Positions 30,268 through 37,249 of a DNA stretch of 38,814 nt are shown one piece after another (within the stretch, counting starts at the first letter, position 1; every line of letters begins with the position of its first letter). A program made the position numbers and the translations under genes. The stretch spans positions 1 through 38,814 of the IMG/VR virus record IMGVR_UViG_3300046492_000076; one strand, written 5' to 3'. This stretch comes from a virus. The notes below the pieces were generated by a model. It was given only the letters and a program-made list of their open reading frames with translations, made no database searches and was not told the origin of the DNA.

Positions 30268-30459
30268 GGACTAGTAGACGGACACCACAGCGGGCCGAGA
30301 GAAGCCGTTGTGAAGGCTCTCAGGGACATGGCTACGGGTTGGCACCTTCGGGGCAACGATGCGATGCGCGATGACGCGACGGAGCAGGCTGACGCGGTTG
30401 CCGCCGGTGCTGATCATGTGTCACACGGTCTAGCCACGTACGAAGTAACCCCTGACTGA
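30265..30459 (+). CDS. Hypothetical small protein
   Basis: A 64-residue protein: MGLVDGHHSGPREAVVKALR then helical DMATGWHLRGNDAMRDDATE and ADAVAAGADHVSHGLATY. There is no RBS, in keeping with a leaderless start. Unknown function. Confidence 0.55.
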   Translation: MGLVDGHHSGPREAVVKALRDMATGWHLRGNDAMRDDATEQADAVAAGADHVSHGLATYEVTPD

Positions 30460-30558
30460 CCCTGTTACGTAGCGACTACGCGGCGCTACGCTTCTTTTCG
30501 TCACGCCGTCCCTGGGATGACGTGATGACCGGTCACGCACTCAAGATCGGAAAATCGA

Positions 30559-30816
30559 ATGAATACCCAAGCGGACAGCGCACGCGCGCTGAGAAGGTCG
30601 CTTGACACCCTGGCAGCGGGGTCTCAAGAGGCAACCCAATCTCCCTCGCTGCCGGATATCGCCTTCCGTGTTCCTCCGGCGTGCTTCACGCGCTTAGTTC
30701 GTCACCTTGAGCGGTGCTCGGACTGTCCACAAGCCCCATGTGTCACCGGGAGCACTCTTGCCCGGCTATGGCTTGCGGTGGAGGAAACACGGGAGCGTGT
30801 GTCATGGCCGGAATGA
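30559..30816 (+). CDS. Hypothetical protein with C-x2-C motif
   Basis: An 85-residue helical protein (MNTQADSARALRRSLDTLAA) with LERCSDCPQAPC near residues 53-61. Possibly a single metal site. The gap 30460-30558 holds only a short TACG-rich hairpin region (TTACGTAGCGACTACGCGGC). Its stop overlaps the next gene by 13 bases. Unknown function. Confidence 0.55.
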   Translation: MNTQADSARALRRSLDTLAAGSQEATQSPSLPDIAFRVPPACFTRLVRHLERCSDCPQAPCVTGSTLARLWLAVEETRERVSWPE

Positions 30817-30983
30817 TCATTCGCGTCTATCGGGTCGATCCGGCTAGCGGTCAAGAGGTGGAAGTCAGGCCCCGGGAGCTTGTACCCGGGAGACGTCCGC
30901 CGCGTAATTTCTGCCCCGTCGCCTACCCGCAATGCATGTGCGTACGGTGCGAAGCACAACGGGGGGCGGTGGGAGCGTCGTAA
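30804..30983 (+). CDS. Hypothetical small Cys protein
   Basis: A 59-residue protein from ATG 30804 with GGGAGCG upstream. MAGMIIRVYRVDPASGQEVE then PRNFCPVAYPQCMCVRCEAQ: four cysteines in a cluster, which may bind zinc. Unknown function. Confidence 0.5.
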   Translation: MAGMIIRVYRVDPASGQEVEVRPRELVPGRRPPRNFCPVAYPQCMCVRCEAQRGAVGAS

Positions 30984-31044
30984 TGATCCAATCGGGTGGC
31001 CCCGGTGATCGCACTCCAGCGGTTACCGGGGCCGCCCTGTGTCC

Positions 31045-31059
31045 TACGCTGGGGTCATG
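31045..31059 (+). promoter_or_regulatory. Possible leaderless promoter at gene 31057
   Basis: TACGCT ends 6 bases before ATG 31057 and no RBS is present, as in leaderless Streptomyces mRNAs. GTTACC at 31022 lies 17 bases upstream as a weak -35. Confidence 0.42.
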
Positions 31060-31293
31060 CCGAAGGACAGTGCGAAATGGATGCAGCAGCAGCGCGAGGA
31101 AGCGCGTAAGGCGGACCCTGAGGGCTACCTAGCCCAGCGGCGGGACGAGATGGCCGACTACCGCCGGAAGAAGCGCGTTGAGGCCCTAGAAGCCATCGTT
31201 GAGATGGTTCAGCGGGACCTAGACAACGGCGGGTCCGTGGTGGACGTGGCGACGGCCCTTGAGGCCCTAGGCGTACGGGCTCCGAAGCGGTGA
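31057..31293 (+). CDS. Hypothetical charged helical protein
   Basis: A 78-residue protein (MPKDSAKWMQQQREEARKAD then LAQRRDEMADYRRKKRVEAL and EMVQRDLDNGGSVVDVATAL). It is highly charged and likely a coiled coil. A short C-terminal helix-turn-helix-like stretch (VVDVATALEALGVRAP) could be noted, but it is too short to call a DNA-binding domain. It is coupled to the nth-like fragment by a GTGA overlap. Candidate for a lysogenic gene because of the leaderless promoter. Confidence 0.58.
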   Translation: MPKDSAKWMQQQREEARKADPEGYLAQRRDEMADYRRKKRVEALEAIVEMVQRDLDNGGSVVDVATALEALGVRAPKR

Positions 31294-31802
31294 CCGCGAA
31301 GGCGAAGATTCCGCAGACCCACACGGGGCTAGTCCGGCAGGCACGGCGTATCAACCGGGAGCTAGCTGAGGTCTACCCGTACGCACACTGTGAGCTTGAC
31401 TTTGAGAACGCGTGGCAACTGCTAGTCGCAACCGTGCTCAGCGCTCAGACCACGGACCTACGGGTCAATCAGGTGACCCCTGCCCTGTTCGCTAAGTACC
31501 CGACCCCTGATGATCTCTGGGGTGCGGACCTGGGCGACGTTGAGGCCCTGATCCGGCCTACCGGCTTCTACCGGGCGAAGGCCAGAACCGTTGTGCGCCT
31601 TGCTACGGCCCTAGTGGCTGACCATGGCGGAATGGTGCCGCTCACGCTCCCGGAGCTTGTCAGCCTGCCCGGTGTGGGCCGGAAGACAGCGTTCGTGGTC
31701 ACGGGCAACGCCAGCGCTGACCAGGCAAGCCGTGCGGGTCTGACGAACCGTAGTGCTAAGGTGTGCACCCCCTTCGGTTTTCACACTTCGGCACCACGGT
31801 AG
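31290..31802 (+). pseudogene. nth: Truncated endonuclease III (nth) N-terminal fragment
   Basis: A 170-residue frame. Residues ~15-143 match Streptomyces endonuclease III closely: AHCELDFENAWQLLVATVLS, AQTTDLRVNQVTPALFAKYP, RPTGFYRAKARTVVRLATAL, and the helix-hairpin-helix LPGVGRKTAFVVTGNA with the catalytic lysine. The match ends there: the catalytic aspartate region (VDTH) and the Fe-S cluster cysteines are missing, replaced by ~28 unrelated residues running through the candidate attP. It should be inactive alone. The end point beside the integrase suggests a link to the attachment site. GTG start overlaps the previous stop. Confidence 0.85.
31753..31794. other. Candidate attP
   Basis: Imperfect inverted repeat GTGCTAAGGTGTG (31753-31765) and CACACTTCGGCAC (31782-31794), 10 of 13 positions pairing, around CACCCCCTTCGGTTTT. 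Size and form fit serine-integrase attP sites (about 40-50 bp). It lies just upstream of int and just after the point where nth similarity stops. Inference from position and symmetry. Confidence 0.5.
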
Positions 31803-31832
31803 GCAACCGCCTCCCTAGCCCGTAGGTGAGAG
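31802..31832 (+). promoter_or_regulatory. Candidate phage-specific promoter element E7 (integrase)
   Basis: GGCAACCGCCTCCCTAGCCC then GTAGGTGAGAG, a more diverged copy 65 bases before the integrase ATG and after candidate attP. In this order integration would keep this promoter with int. Confidence 0.48.
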
Positions 31833-31866
31833 CCCGCAAGGGTCCACCTGCTACCTAGGGAGACCC

Positions 31867-33639
31867 ATGGTCCCGCCGCACACGTTCCCCGTCCCTGGGA
31901 CGTTCCTCGCCGACCCGACCGAGACCGTTGCCGCCGGGTACACGCGTCAGTCAGCCGCGAAGACCAACAAGACCGAAGCAAGCCCCGTGACTCAGCGGGC
32001 AGCGATCGAAGCCGGGGCCGTAGAGCGATCCGCGCGATTCCTCCGCCACTTCGAAGACATCGGCATTTCCGGATGGAACCCGGACGCCGAACGGCCCGGC
32101 TTTGAAGCAATGCTGACCGCAGCACGCTCCGGCGCTTTCAACATGCTGATCGTGTACGACGTCAGCCGCTTTTCCCGCCGCGAAGTCGTGGACGCAATCC
32201 CGATCGTGACGGAACTGCATAGGCTCGGCGTCACCATCGTTTCGCTTTCGGATGGCACCTTTGCCCCGGGCGACACCATGGCCCTGATTTACCTCATCAT
32301 GCGCCTTGACGCGACGAACAAGGAAAGTTCCGTCAAGTCGAAAAAGGTACGCGACGTGAAAGCCGCTCAGCGTGCCGAAGGTTCGTGGTTGGGCGGAATG
32401 ACTCCGTACGGCCTTACCGGCGAGAAGTACATTTCCGGGAAGCTGGACCTGATCCGGCTTGTGCACGAAACCGACGAAGCCGCGAACCTCCGCGCTGTCT
32501 GGGCCACGATCAAGGCGCACAAGGATGCGGCAACGGCACGGGGCAACGCGAAGAACCCCGGTTCGCTGTCGTTCATCTGTGAGTTCATGAACGCCACGGG
32601 AGTACCGACCCGGGGGCAGAACACCGGGAAAGAGCGCGCCGGGTCTCAGTGGACCGTGCGCACGCTTAAGGGCATCCTCCGCAACCCCGCCATTGCCGGA
32701 ATGCGGGCAGACACGATCTATAAGGCGAAGGCGGACGGCTCTCCCGGACGGACGCTTGCCGGGTACCGGATTCAGCGCGACGAAGACGGACGGCCCCTCA
32801 TGCTGTGTGAGCCGATCATCCCCGTGGCCGAATGGTACGAACTACAGAAGTGGCTTGACGGTCGGGGCCAGGGCGTAGGCGTAGCACGCAACACGACGCT
32901 TTGTAGCGGACTTCGCACGGCCGAAAACACGGCGGTTCTCACGTGCGTATGCGGTCGGCCCATGTCGGGGCTCACAAGCGGCCCTAAGCCCGTGTACCGG
33001 TGCTCACGGGGCAGCAGCGTGCCGAGTGTCCCCGGAGAGCACACCGGCCGGAATGCGGTCATGCAAAGCCACCTAGACGACTTCGTAGCGCGTGCGATCT
33101 TCGCGCTGATCCAGGACGCGACGGCCGATGACCCGCAACCCGGGACGCTGGCGATCGTGACCGAAGCCGCAAAGGTCTTCGCAAGCCGCCTAGAAGCCCC
33201 TGAGACCGCTTCGGAGCGCACGGCCCTAGTGGCGGAGCGGGCAGACGCTCAGCGGGCGCTAGACGACCTTTACGACGACCTTGAGGCCGGGTTGTACGAA
33301 GGCCGGACCGGGCGTGAGCGGTTCAAGGCCGCGAAGGGTCGCATAGACGGCCGGTTGGTCGCTGCGGGCGCGCGTCTGTCGGAGCTGGCCGAACCGGGCA
33401 CCGTGGATCTCCCGCTAGACGAGTGGCTGTACCCGGGTGAGGGTGGCGACCCGATCGGCAAGGGTTCGTGGTGGCACGGAACGCCCCTTGAGGACCGACG
33501 CGCCTTCGTGGCCCTGTTCGTCCGCCGCATCACCATCTTGCCGCCGGAGAGCGCACACAGGGGCCGTATCAAGGGCGGGTACGACGTAACGCCCCGCGTG
33601 CTGATCGAGTGGGTACAGCCGGACGCCGAAGACGAGTAG
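31867..33639 (+). CDS. int: Large serine integrase, phiC31 type
   Basis: A 590-residue recombinase (phiC31 integrase is 605). N-terminal resolvase domain: catalytic Ser 29 in GYTRQSA, then MLIVYDVSRFSRREVVDAIP and IYLIMRLDATNKESS, almost identical to phiC31 in places. Recombinase domain near residues 170-300 (LRNPAIAGM, GYRIQRD). Zinc-ribbon domain near 355-400 (TCVCGRP ... VYRCSRGS), where the fourth Cys of phiC31 appears to be Asn. A coiled coil (ERADAQRALDDLYDDLEAGL) follows. It inserts the phage DNA at attB. ATG follows CTAGGGAG. Confidence 0.95.
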   Translation: MVPPHTFPVPGTFLADPTETVAAGYTRQSAAKTNKTEASPVTQRAAIEAGAVERSARFLRHFEDIGISGWNPDAERPGFEAMLTAARSGAFNMLIVYDVSRFSRREVVDAIPIVTELHRLGVTIVSLSDGTFAPGDTMALIYLIMRLDATNKESSVKSKKVRDVKAAQRAEGSWLGGMTPYGLTGEKYISGKLDLIRLVHETDEAANLRAVWATIKAHKDAATARGNAKNPGSLSFICEFMNATGVPTRGQNTGKERAGSQWTVRTLKGILRNPAIAGMRADTIYKAKADGSPGRTLAGYRIQRDEDGRPLMLCEPIIPVAEWYELQKWLDGRGQGVGVARNTTLCSGLRTAENTAVLTCVCGRPMSGLTSGPKPVYRCSRGSSVPSVPGEHTGRNAVMQSHLDDFVARAIFALIQDATADDPQPGTLAIVTEAAKVFASRLEAPETASERTALVAERADAQRALDDLYDDLEAGLYEGRTGRERFKAAKGRIDGRLVAAGARLSELAEPGTVDLPLDEWLYPGEGGDPIGKGSWWHGTPLEDRRAFVALFVRRITILPPESAHRGRIKGGYDVTPRVLIEWVQPDAEDE

Positions 33640-33644
33640 GGACT

Positions 33645-33676
33645 AGCCCCGTACCGGGAGACCGGGCGGGGCTTTT
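33645..33676 (+). terminator. Rho-independent terminator after int
   Basis: AGCCCCG (33645-33651) pairs with CGGGGCT (33667-33673), then TTTT. Confidence 0.82.
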
Positions 33677-33848
33677 CCATGTCTGCCCATATGACATGTC
33701 CATGCCTATCAATGCAGGGTGTAAGCGTCCGCTCACGGTGGGTGAGGCACCTACTCAGCGGGATTTCAGCGCCGGACGCGTGAGGCGATTGCCCCTGAAC
33801 AATCTGTAACCAATCACCTAGCAATCACACCCTCAGTAATCAACACCA

Positions 33849-33951
33849 TGACGAAGTGACGAAATGACCATTACCCGGTAACCATCCATAGAACCAATAA
33901 ACAAGCCCTGTAGACGCAACCGGAACCGCACGCCACTACGTCATTTCGTCA
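33849..33951. repeat. Repeat B: 103-bp homologue of repeat A
   Basis: Left end TGACGAAGTGACGAAATGAC (octamer period); right end, read in reverse, TGACGAAATGACGTAGTGGC. The interior shares blocks with repeat A in the same order and spacing (two extra bases). Both copies follow a terminator and precede an E element. Confidence 0.75.
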
Positions 33952-33991
33952 TCCGCCCGAACAGTGGTGCGCGTCACACGCCATCCGGGCA

Positions 33992-34038
33992 GGCAATCGA
34001 CTCACTAGGCAATCCACTCACTAGTTACTAAGTAGAGG
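33992..34038 (+). promoter_or_regulatory. Tandem promoter element E8 (tRNA unit)
   Basis: GGCAATCGACTCACTA at 33992-34007 is followed at once by GGCAATCCACTCACTA at 34008-34023, then GTTACTAAGTAGAGG. The second copy is full length and lies 143 bases before tRNA-Ile. Confidence 0.52.
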
Positions 34039-34150
34039 GCGGTTTACCGCGCACCCTTCCGGGATAGCCCATACGGCGGACAGAGTCCCGTCCCTCTCAG
34101 CCCACGTTATCCGCCCTACTCTCCGGGGCGTTGTAGGACGTGGGCACGTC

Positions 34151-34225
34151 TTGCCGGTAGCTCAGTCAGGTTAGAGCGACGCCCTGATAAGGCGTAGGTC
34201 ACGGGTTCAACTCCCGTCCGGCGAA
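34151..34225 (+). tRNA. tRNA-Ile(GAT)
   Basis: A 75-base cloverleaf: acceptor TTGCCGG/CCGGCGA (one T-G), D-arm GCTC/GAGC, anticodon arm ACGCC-CTGATAA-GGCGT (anticodon GAT), T-arm ACGGG-TTCAACT-CCCGT, discriminator A. No full CCA encoded. It reads ATC/ATT codons. Confidence 0.9.
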
Positions 34226-34336
34226 CCGTGGTGCAGACAATAGGGCCGTGACTGGCGCGACGATATGCACCCTGGGTGAAACCGTCCCTCACTGCCCGGC
34301 TAGTCACCGGGTAAGCGGGAAGCGAGTAACCCTCAA

Positions 34337-34409
34337 GATTCGGTAGCTCAGTTGGTAGAGCATCGGCCCCATACGCCGATATGCGCTGGTTCGAGTCCAG
34401 CCCGAATCA
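34337..34409 (+). tRNA. tRNA-Met(CAT), with C at position 33
   Basis: A 73-base cloverleaf: acceptor GATTCGG/CCGAATC perfect, D-arm GCTC/GAGC, anticodon stem TCGGC/GCCGA, loop CCCATAC (anticodon CAT), T-arm GCTGG-TTCGAGT-CCAGC. The universally conserved U33 is C. Anticodon CAT could also be an Ile2 tRNA if modified. Confidence 0.82.
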
Positions 34410-34494
34410 CTCGGCCTCATGCACGGGGCCGTCCCGCGATGTGCTTGCGTTCGTGCTGGGATAGTCACCCGGTGCGAGAGTGCGGCGCATCTGC

Positions 34495-34576
34495 CCGCCG
34501 TTGGTGGAATGGTAGACACGACGGTCTTAGGAACCGTTGCCCTTCGGGCATGGGGGTTCGAATCCCTCACGGCGGA
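34495..34576 (+). tRNA. tRNA-Leu(TAG)
   Basis: An 82-base class II tRNA: acceptor CCGCCGT/ACGGCGG perfect, anticodon arm ACGGT-CTTAGGA-ACCGT (anticodon TAG), long variable arm TGCCC-TTCG-GGGCA type, T-arm GGGGG-TTCGAAT-CCCTC, discriminator A. It reads CTA (and other CTN) codons, which are unusually common in this phage's structural genes. Confidence 0.9.
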
Positions 34577-34585
34577 CAATCGCTG

Positions 34586-34605
34586 ACCTACTCAATTGAG
34601 TAGGT
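34586..34605. promoter_or_regulatory. Palindromic operator/stoperator site 14
   Basis: Perfect ACCTACTCAATTGAGTAGGT, between tRNA-Leu and the HNH gene. Confidence 0.75.
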
Positions 34606-34630
34606 CCACTTCTCGTTAGGTTTCTCGGCT

Positions 34631-34984
34631 ATGCGCACACGGTGTCTGGAATGTAGGGGGTGGGCTACTCACAGGGGTAGGTGCGAAGAGCACCACCGTT
34701 CCTATGAGTCCAGCCGCTCACGTACGTCCCATGCCAAGAGGCGCGAGGCAATCGCCCGTGGGAACAATGCTGCTGCCCGTATGCGTGCTGCCGTGAACAA
34801 GGCAGGCGAGGCACAGTGTGCACGCTGCCGGTTCGTCTACCTGTCAAGCGCCATCGACATTGACCACGTGCTACCGCTAGCTAAGGGCGGTGACGACGTG
34901 GTGTCGAACGTGCAAGCGCTCTGTAAGCCATGCCACAAGACGAAGACGCGCGAAGACTTTCAGGCTAGGCGTCCGCCTTTCTAA
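34631..34984 (+). CDS. HNH endonuclease next to terminase
   Basis: A 117-residue nuclease: RCLECRGWATHRGRCEEHH at the N-terminus, basic middle (SHAKRREAIARGNNAAARMR), HNH domain CARCRFVYLSSAIDIDHVLP then LAKGGDDVVSNVQALCKPCH. Many cos phages carry an HNH protein directly before the terminase genes, which works with terminase to cut cos. The pairing here supports that role. It differs in sequence from the HNH at 18288. Confidence 0.88.
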   Translation: MRTRCLECRGWATHRGRCEEHHRSYESSRSRTSHAKRREAIARGNNAAARMRAAVNKAGEAQCARCRFVYLSSAIDIDHVLPLAKGGDDVVSNVQALCKPCHKTKTREDFQARRPPF

Positions 34985-35199
34985 TTGGGTTGGGTCTCTG
35001 ACTTGCTGTGTCCGATTTGGTCCGGCAAAAGTTCAGAGACCTACCCCGCTGGCGATCCCGGCCCAAGCTCAAAACACGCGCGCTAGGTGTAAGCCCGTTT
35101 TTGCCCCCTCCGCGCTGTCGGACCTGGGCGAAGCCCGATCAAGCCCCGTGAGAACACTGCCCGGAAGGGGTTGTTAACAGCCCCGGAAGGTGGTGCGAA
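34985..35199. other. Candidate cos / packaging region
   Basis: 215 non-coding bases between HNH and small terminase. Perfect inverted repeat GGTCTCTGA (34993-35001) and TCAGAGACC (35033-35041) flank CTTGCTGTGTCCGATTTGG and related sequence. In phiC31-like phages cos lies in this interval. The exact cut site is not visible in sequence. Confidence 0.5.
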
Positions 35200-35640
35200 G
35201 TGGCGCGTAGCAAGAACCCCGATCTGAGGACCGGGAACGCGAACACGGTTGCTGAGCCTGCTGCCCCTGTCGTCTATGAGGGGCGTGCTCCGCGCGTACC
35301 GGCCTCACTGGGGTCGGCGGGCAAGGAAGTGTGGCGGGCAGTCTGGCAAGCCGGTAGCGGGGCGTACAGCCCTGATACGGACCGCAACATCATCATGCGG
35401 TACTGCGAACTACACGACCGGCGGGCGCACCTACTCAGCGCGGTGGACGCTGACGGACTCATGACCGTGGGCAGCACCGGGCAACCGGCAGTGCATCCGG
35501 CCATGCGGTACGTGGAATCGACCGAGAAGGAACTACGGGCGATTGAAACCGTCATCGGCTTTACGCCGGAAGCGCGCATGCGCCTAGGCATCGTTGCCGC
35601 TGAGGCGCGGAAGGTGGCCCTGAGCCCCGAAGACTTCTAA
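35200..35640 (+). CDS. Small terminase subunit (P27-like)
   Basis: A 146-residue protein starting GTG. AAPVVYEGRAPRVPASLGSA then GKEVWRAVWQAGSGAYSPDT, and a C-terminal LRAIETVIGFTPEARMRLGI: the pattern of P27-family small terminases, which bind DNA at the packaging site and recruit the large subunit. Position between HNH and the large terminase agrees. Confidence 0.82.
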   Translation: MARSKNPDLRTGNANTVAEPAAPVVYEGRAPRVPASLGSAGKEVWRAVWQAGSGAYSPDTDRNIIMRYCELHDRRAHLLSAVDADGLMTVGSTGQPAVHPAMRYVESTEKELRAIETVIGFTPEARMRLGIVAAEARKVALSPEDF

Positions 35641-35651
35641 GGGGTGAGCGC

Positions 35652-37208
35652 GTGACCGGCATTGATCCTGTGATCGCGCGGCACATTCCGGAAGACGCCC
35701 CGTTCCCTTCTGAGGGTTACCGGGTCGCTAACTGGATTGAGAAGTTCTGTTACCTCACGGGGTCCTTCGCCGGACAGCCGTTCAAGCTACTGCCGTGGCA
35801 GCGCGCTCTTCTAATCGACGCGTACGCGCTGGTTCGTGATTCCTTCGGGCGCTACGTCCGTAAGCACCGGACCATTTGCGTGTGCGTCGCCCGTAAGAAC
35901 GGGAAGAGCACGCTTGCGGCAGCCATCATGCTTTACCACCTAGTTGCCGACCGGGCCGACGCTCAGCGACAGATCATTGCCGCCGCGAACGACCGGAACC
36001 AGGCACGCATGGTGTTCGACGCTGCGAAGCAAATGGTGAATGCCTCGCCGAAGCTCAGCGCAGTGTGCGACGTTCAGCGGGACATCATCCGCTTTAAGGA
36101 CTCGACCTATCGCGTTGTCTCGGCGGACGCCGGAAGGCAGCAGGGTCTCAACCCGTCCGCTGTATCGCTGGACGAATACGCCTTCTCGAAGTCGGCGGAT
36201 TTGTTCGACGCGCTAACCCTGGGATCGGCCGCACGGAATCAACCAATCTTCCTTGTGATTTCCACTGCCGGACCTGATCCCGATGGACCCTTTGCCGCGC
36301 TGTGTGAGCAGGGGGAGCGCGTTAACTCCGGCGAAGCCGTAGACGAGACTCTGTTCTACCGGTCGTGGGGTCCGCGTATCGGGGACACGGTGGATCACCT
36401 AGACCCTGAGGTCTGGCGAGTCTGCAACCCGTCTTACGACATCCTGAACCCGGAAGACTTCAAGGCCGCTTCCCAGCGGAGCAGTGAGGCTAGCTTCCGG
36501 ATCTACCGGCTTTCACAGTTCGTCCGTGGCGCGTCTACGTGGCTGCCTCACGGCCTATGGGACTCCCTTGCGACCGAAGACACCCTAGAGCCCGGAACGG
36601 CCGTTGTACTGGGCTTTGACGGGTCCTGGAAGGGTGACAGTACGGCGCTGGTGGCTTGCCGGGTCGAAGACCTTCGGGTGTTCGTGCTCGGCCACTGGGA
36701 GGCTCCGGCGGATGACGCTCATTGGCGTGTTCCTATGGCTGACGTCCGGTCCGCGCTGAACGATGCCCTAGACGCGTACACGGTCCGGAACCTTGTTGCC
36801 GACCCGTACCGCTGGGAAGAGACGCTAGACAACCTTGAGGCGGACGGCCATCCGGTTGAGGCGTTCCCTACTAACTCCCTTAAGCGCATGGTCCCGGCTA
36901 CTCAGGCCGTGTACGACGCTGCCCGGGACGGCCGGTTGTCCCATGACGGTAACCCGGCATTGGCGCGGCACGTGGGTAACGCTGTGCTCCGCGAAGACAA
37001 GAACGGCGCGCGGGTCACGAAGGAATACGCGGCTTCTCGCCGAAAGATTGACCTTGCCATTGCCATGATCCTTGCCGTTCACGGCGCTGTGATGTGGCGC
37101 GAGGAAAACGCTGGGCTTGTCCATGACGCCCCGATTATCGCCACCGGCCACCGCGAAGACGGAACGGCCTGGGCCTACGGCGGAACTTCCGATCTGTTTG
37201 ACGACTGA
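35652..37208 (+). CDS. Large terminase subunit
   Basis: A 518-residue packaging motor. Walker A CVARKNGKSTLAAAIMLYH near residues 77-95, Walker B AVSLDEYAF near residue 168, motif III FLVISTAG near residue 198, and the nuclease domain with VLGFDGSWKGDSTALVACR near residue 318 and DPYRWEETLDN near residue 382. It cuts concatemers and pumps DNA into proheads. It is the HK97/phiC31-type (Terminase_1) family. GTG start; palindrome 15 follows the stop. Confidence 0.94.
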   Translation: MTGIDPVIARHIPEDAPFPSEGYRVANWIEKFCYLTGSFAGQPFKLLPWQRALLIDAYALVRDSFGRYVRKHRTICVCVARKNGKSTLAAAIMLYHLVADRADAQRQIIAAANDRNQARMVFDAAKQMVNASPKLSAVCDVQRDIIRFKDSTYRVVSADAGRQQGLNPSAVSLDEYAFSKSADLFDALTLGSAARNQPIFLVISTAGPDPDGPFAALCEQGERVNSGEAVDETLFYRSWGPRIGDTVDHLDPEVWRVCNPSYDILNPEDFKAASQRSSEASFRIYRLSQFVRGASTWLPHGLWDSLATEDTLEPGTAVVLGFDGSWKGDSTALVACRVEDLRVFVLGHWEAPADDAHWRVPMADVRSALNDALDAYTVRNLVADPYRWEETLDNLEADGHPVEAFPTNSLKRMVPATQAVYDAARDGRLSHDGNPALARHVGNAVLREDKNGARVTKEYAASRRKIDLAIAMILAVHGAVMWREENAGLVHDAPIIATGHREDGTAWAYGGTSDLFDD

Positions 37209-37227
37209 CCTACTCAATTGAGTAGGT
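37208..37227. promoter_or_regulatory. Palindromic operator/stoperator site 15
   Basis: Perfect ACCTACTCAATTGAGTAGGT starting at the terminase stop, in the gap before portal. Confidence 0.75.
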
Positions 37228-37249
37228 CCCAATCTGAGGGGTGCCCGCA

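Larger units (their letters stand above)
33677..34150. other. Non-coding region between integrase and tRNAs
   Basis: Nearly 475 bases with no credible gene. It has an AT-richer stretch at 33795-33848 with repeated CAATCAC, repeat B (33849-33951), two tandem copies of the promoter element start (33992 and 34008), then a GC-rich leader to the first tRNA. This arrangement resembles an origin or a control region. Confidence 0.6.

Noticed and set aside
31057-31293. Classical HTH repressor
   Set aside because: The C-terminal stretch is too short for an HTH domain; the rest is a charged coiled coil.
33745-33760. CACCTACTCAGCGGG as another operator copy
   Set aside because: Only the left half-site is present (the same is true of 35428 inside the small terminase gene), so it is probably chance.
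33700-33809. Small open frame after integrase (MSMPINAGCK...)
   Set aside because: No RBS and no coding-like composition; it overlaps non-coding repeat DNA.
33849-33951. Repeat B as attP
   Set aside because: Although close to the integrase gene and partly symmetrical, it has a homologue at 14563, which an attP should not have; the 31753-31794 site is unique.
34890-35177. Open frame across the HNH/terminase gap
   Set aside because: It runs out of frame with HNH, lacks RBS, has irregular composition and covers the cos candidate.
1269-37227. Palindromic repeats as a CRISPR array
   Set aside because: The intervals are whole genes of hundreds to thousands of bases, not 25-40-base spacers, and there are no cas genes.
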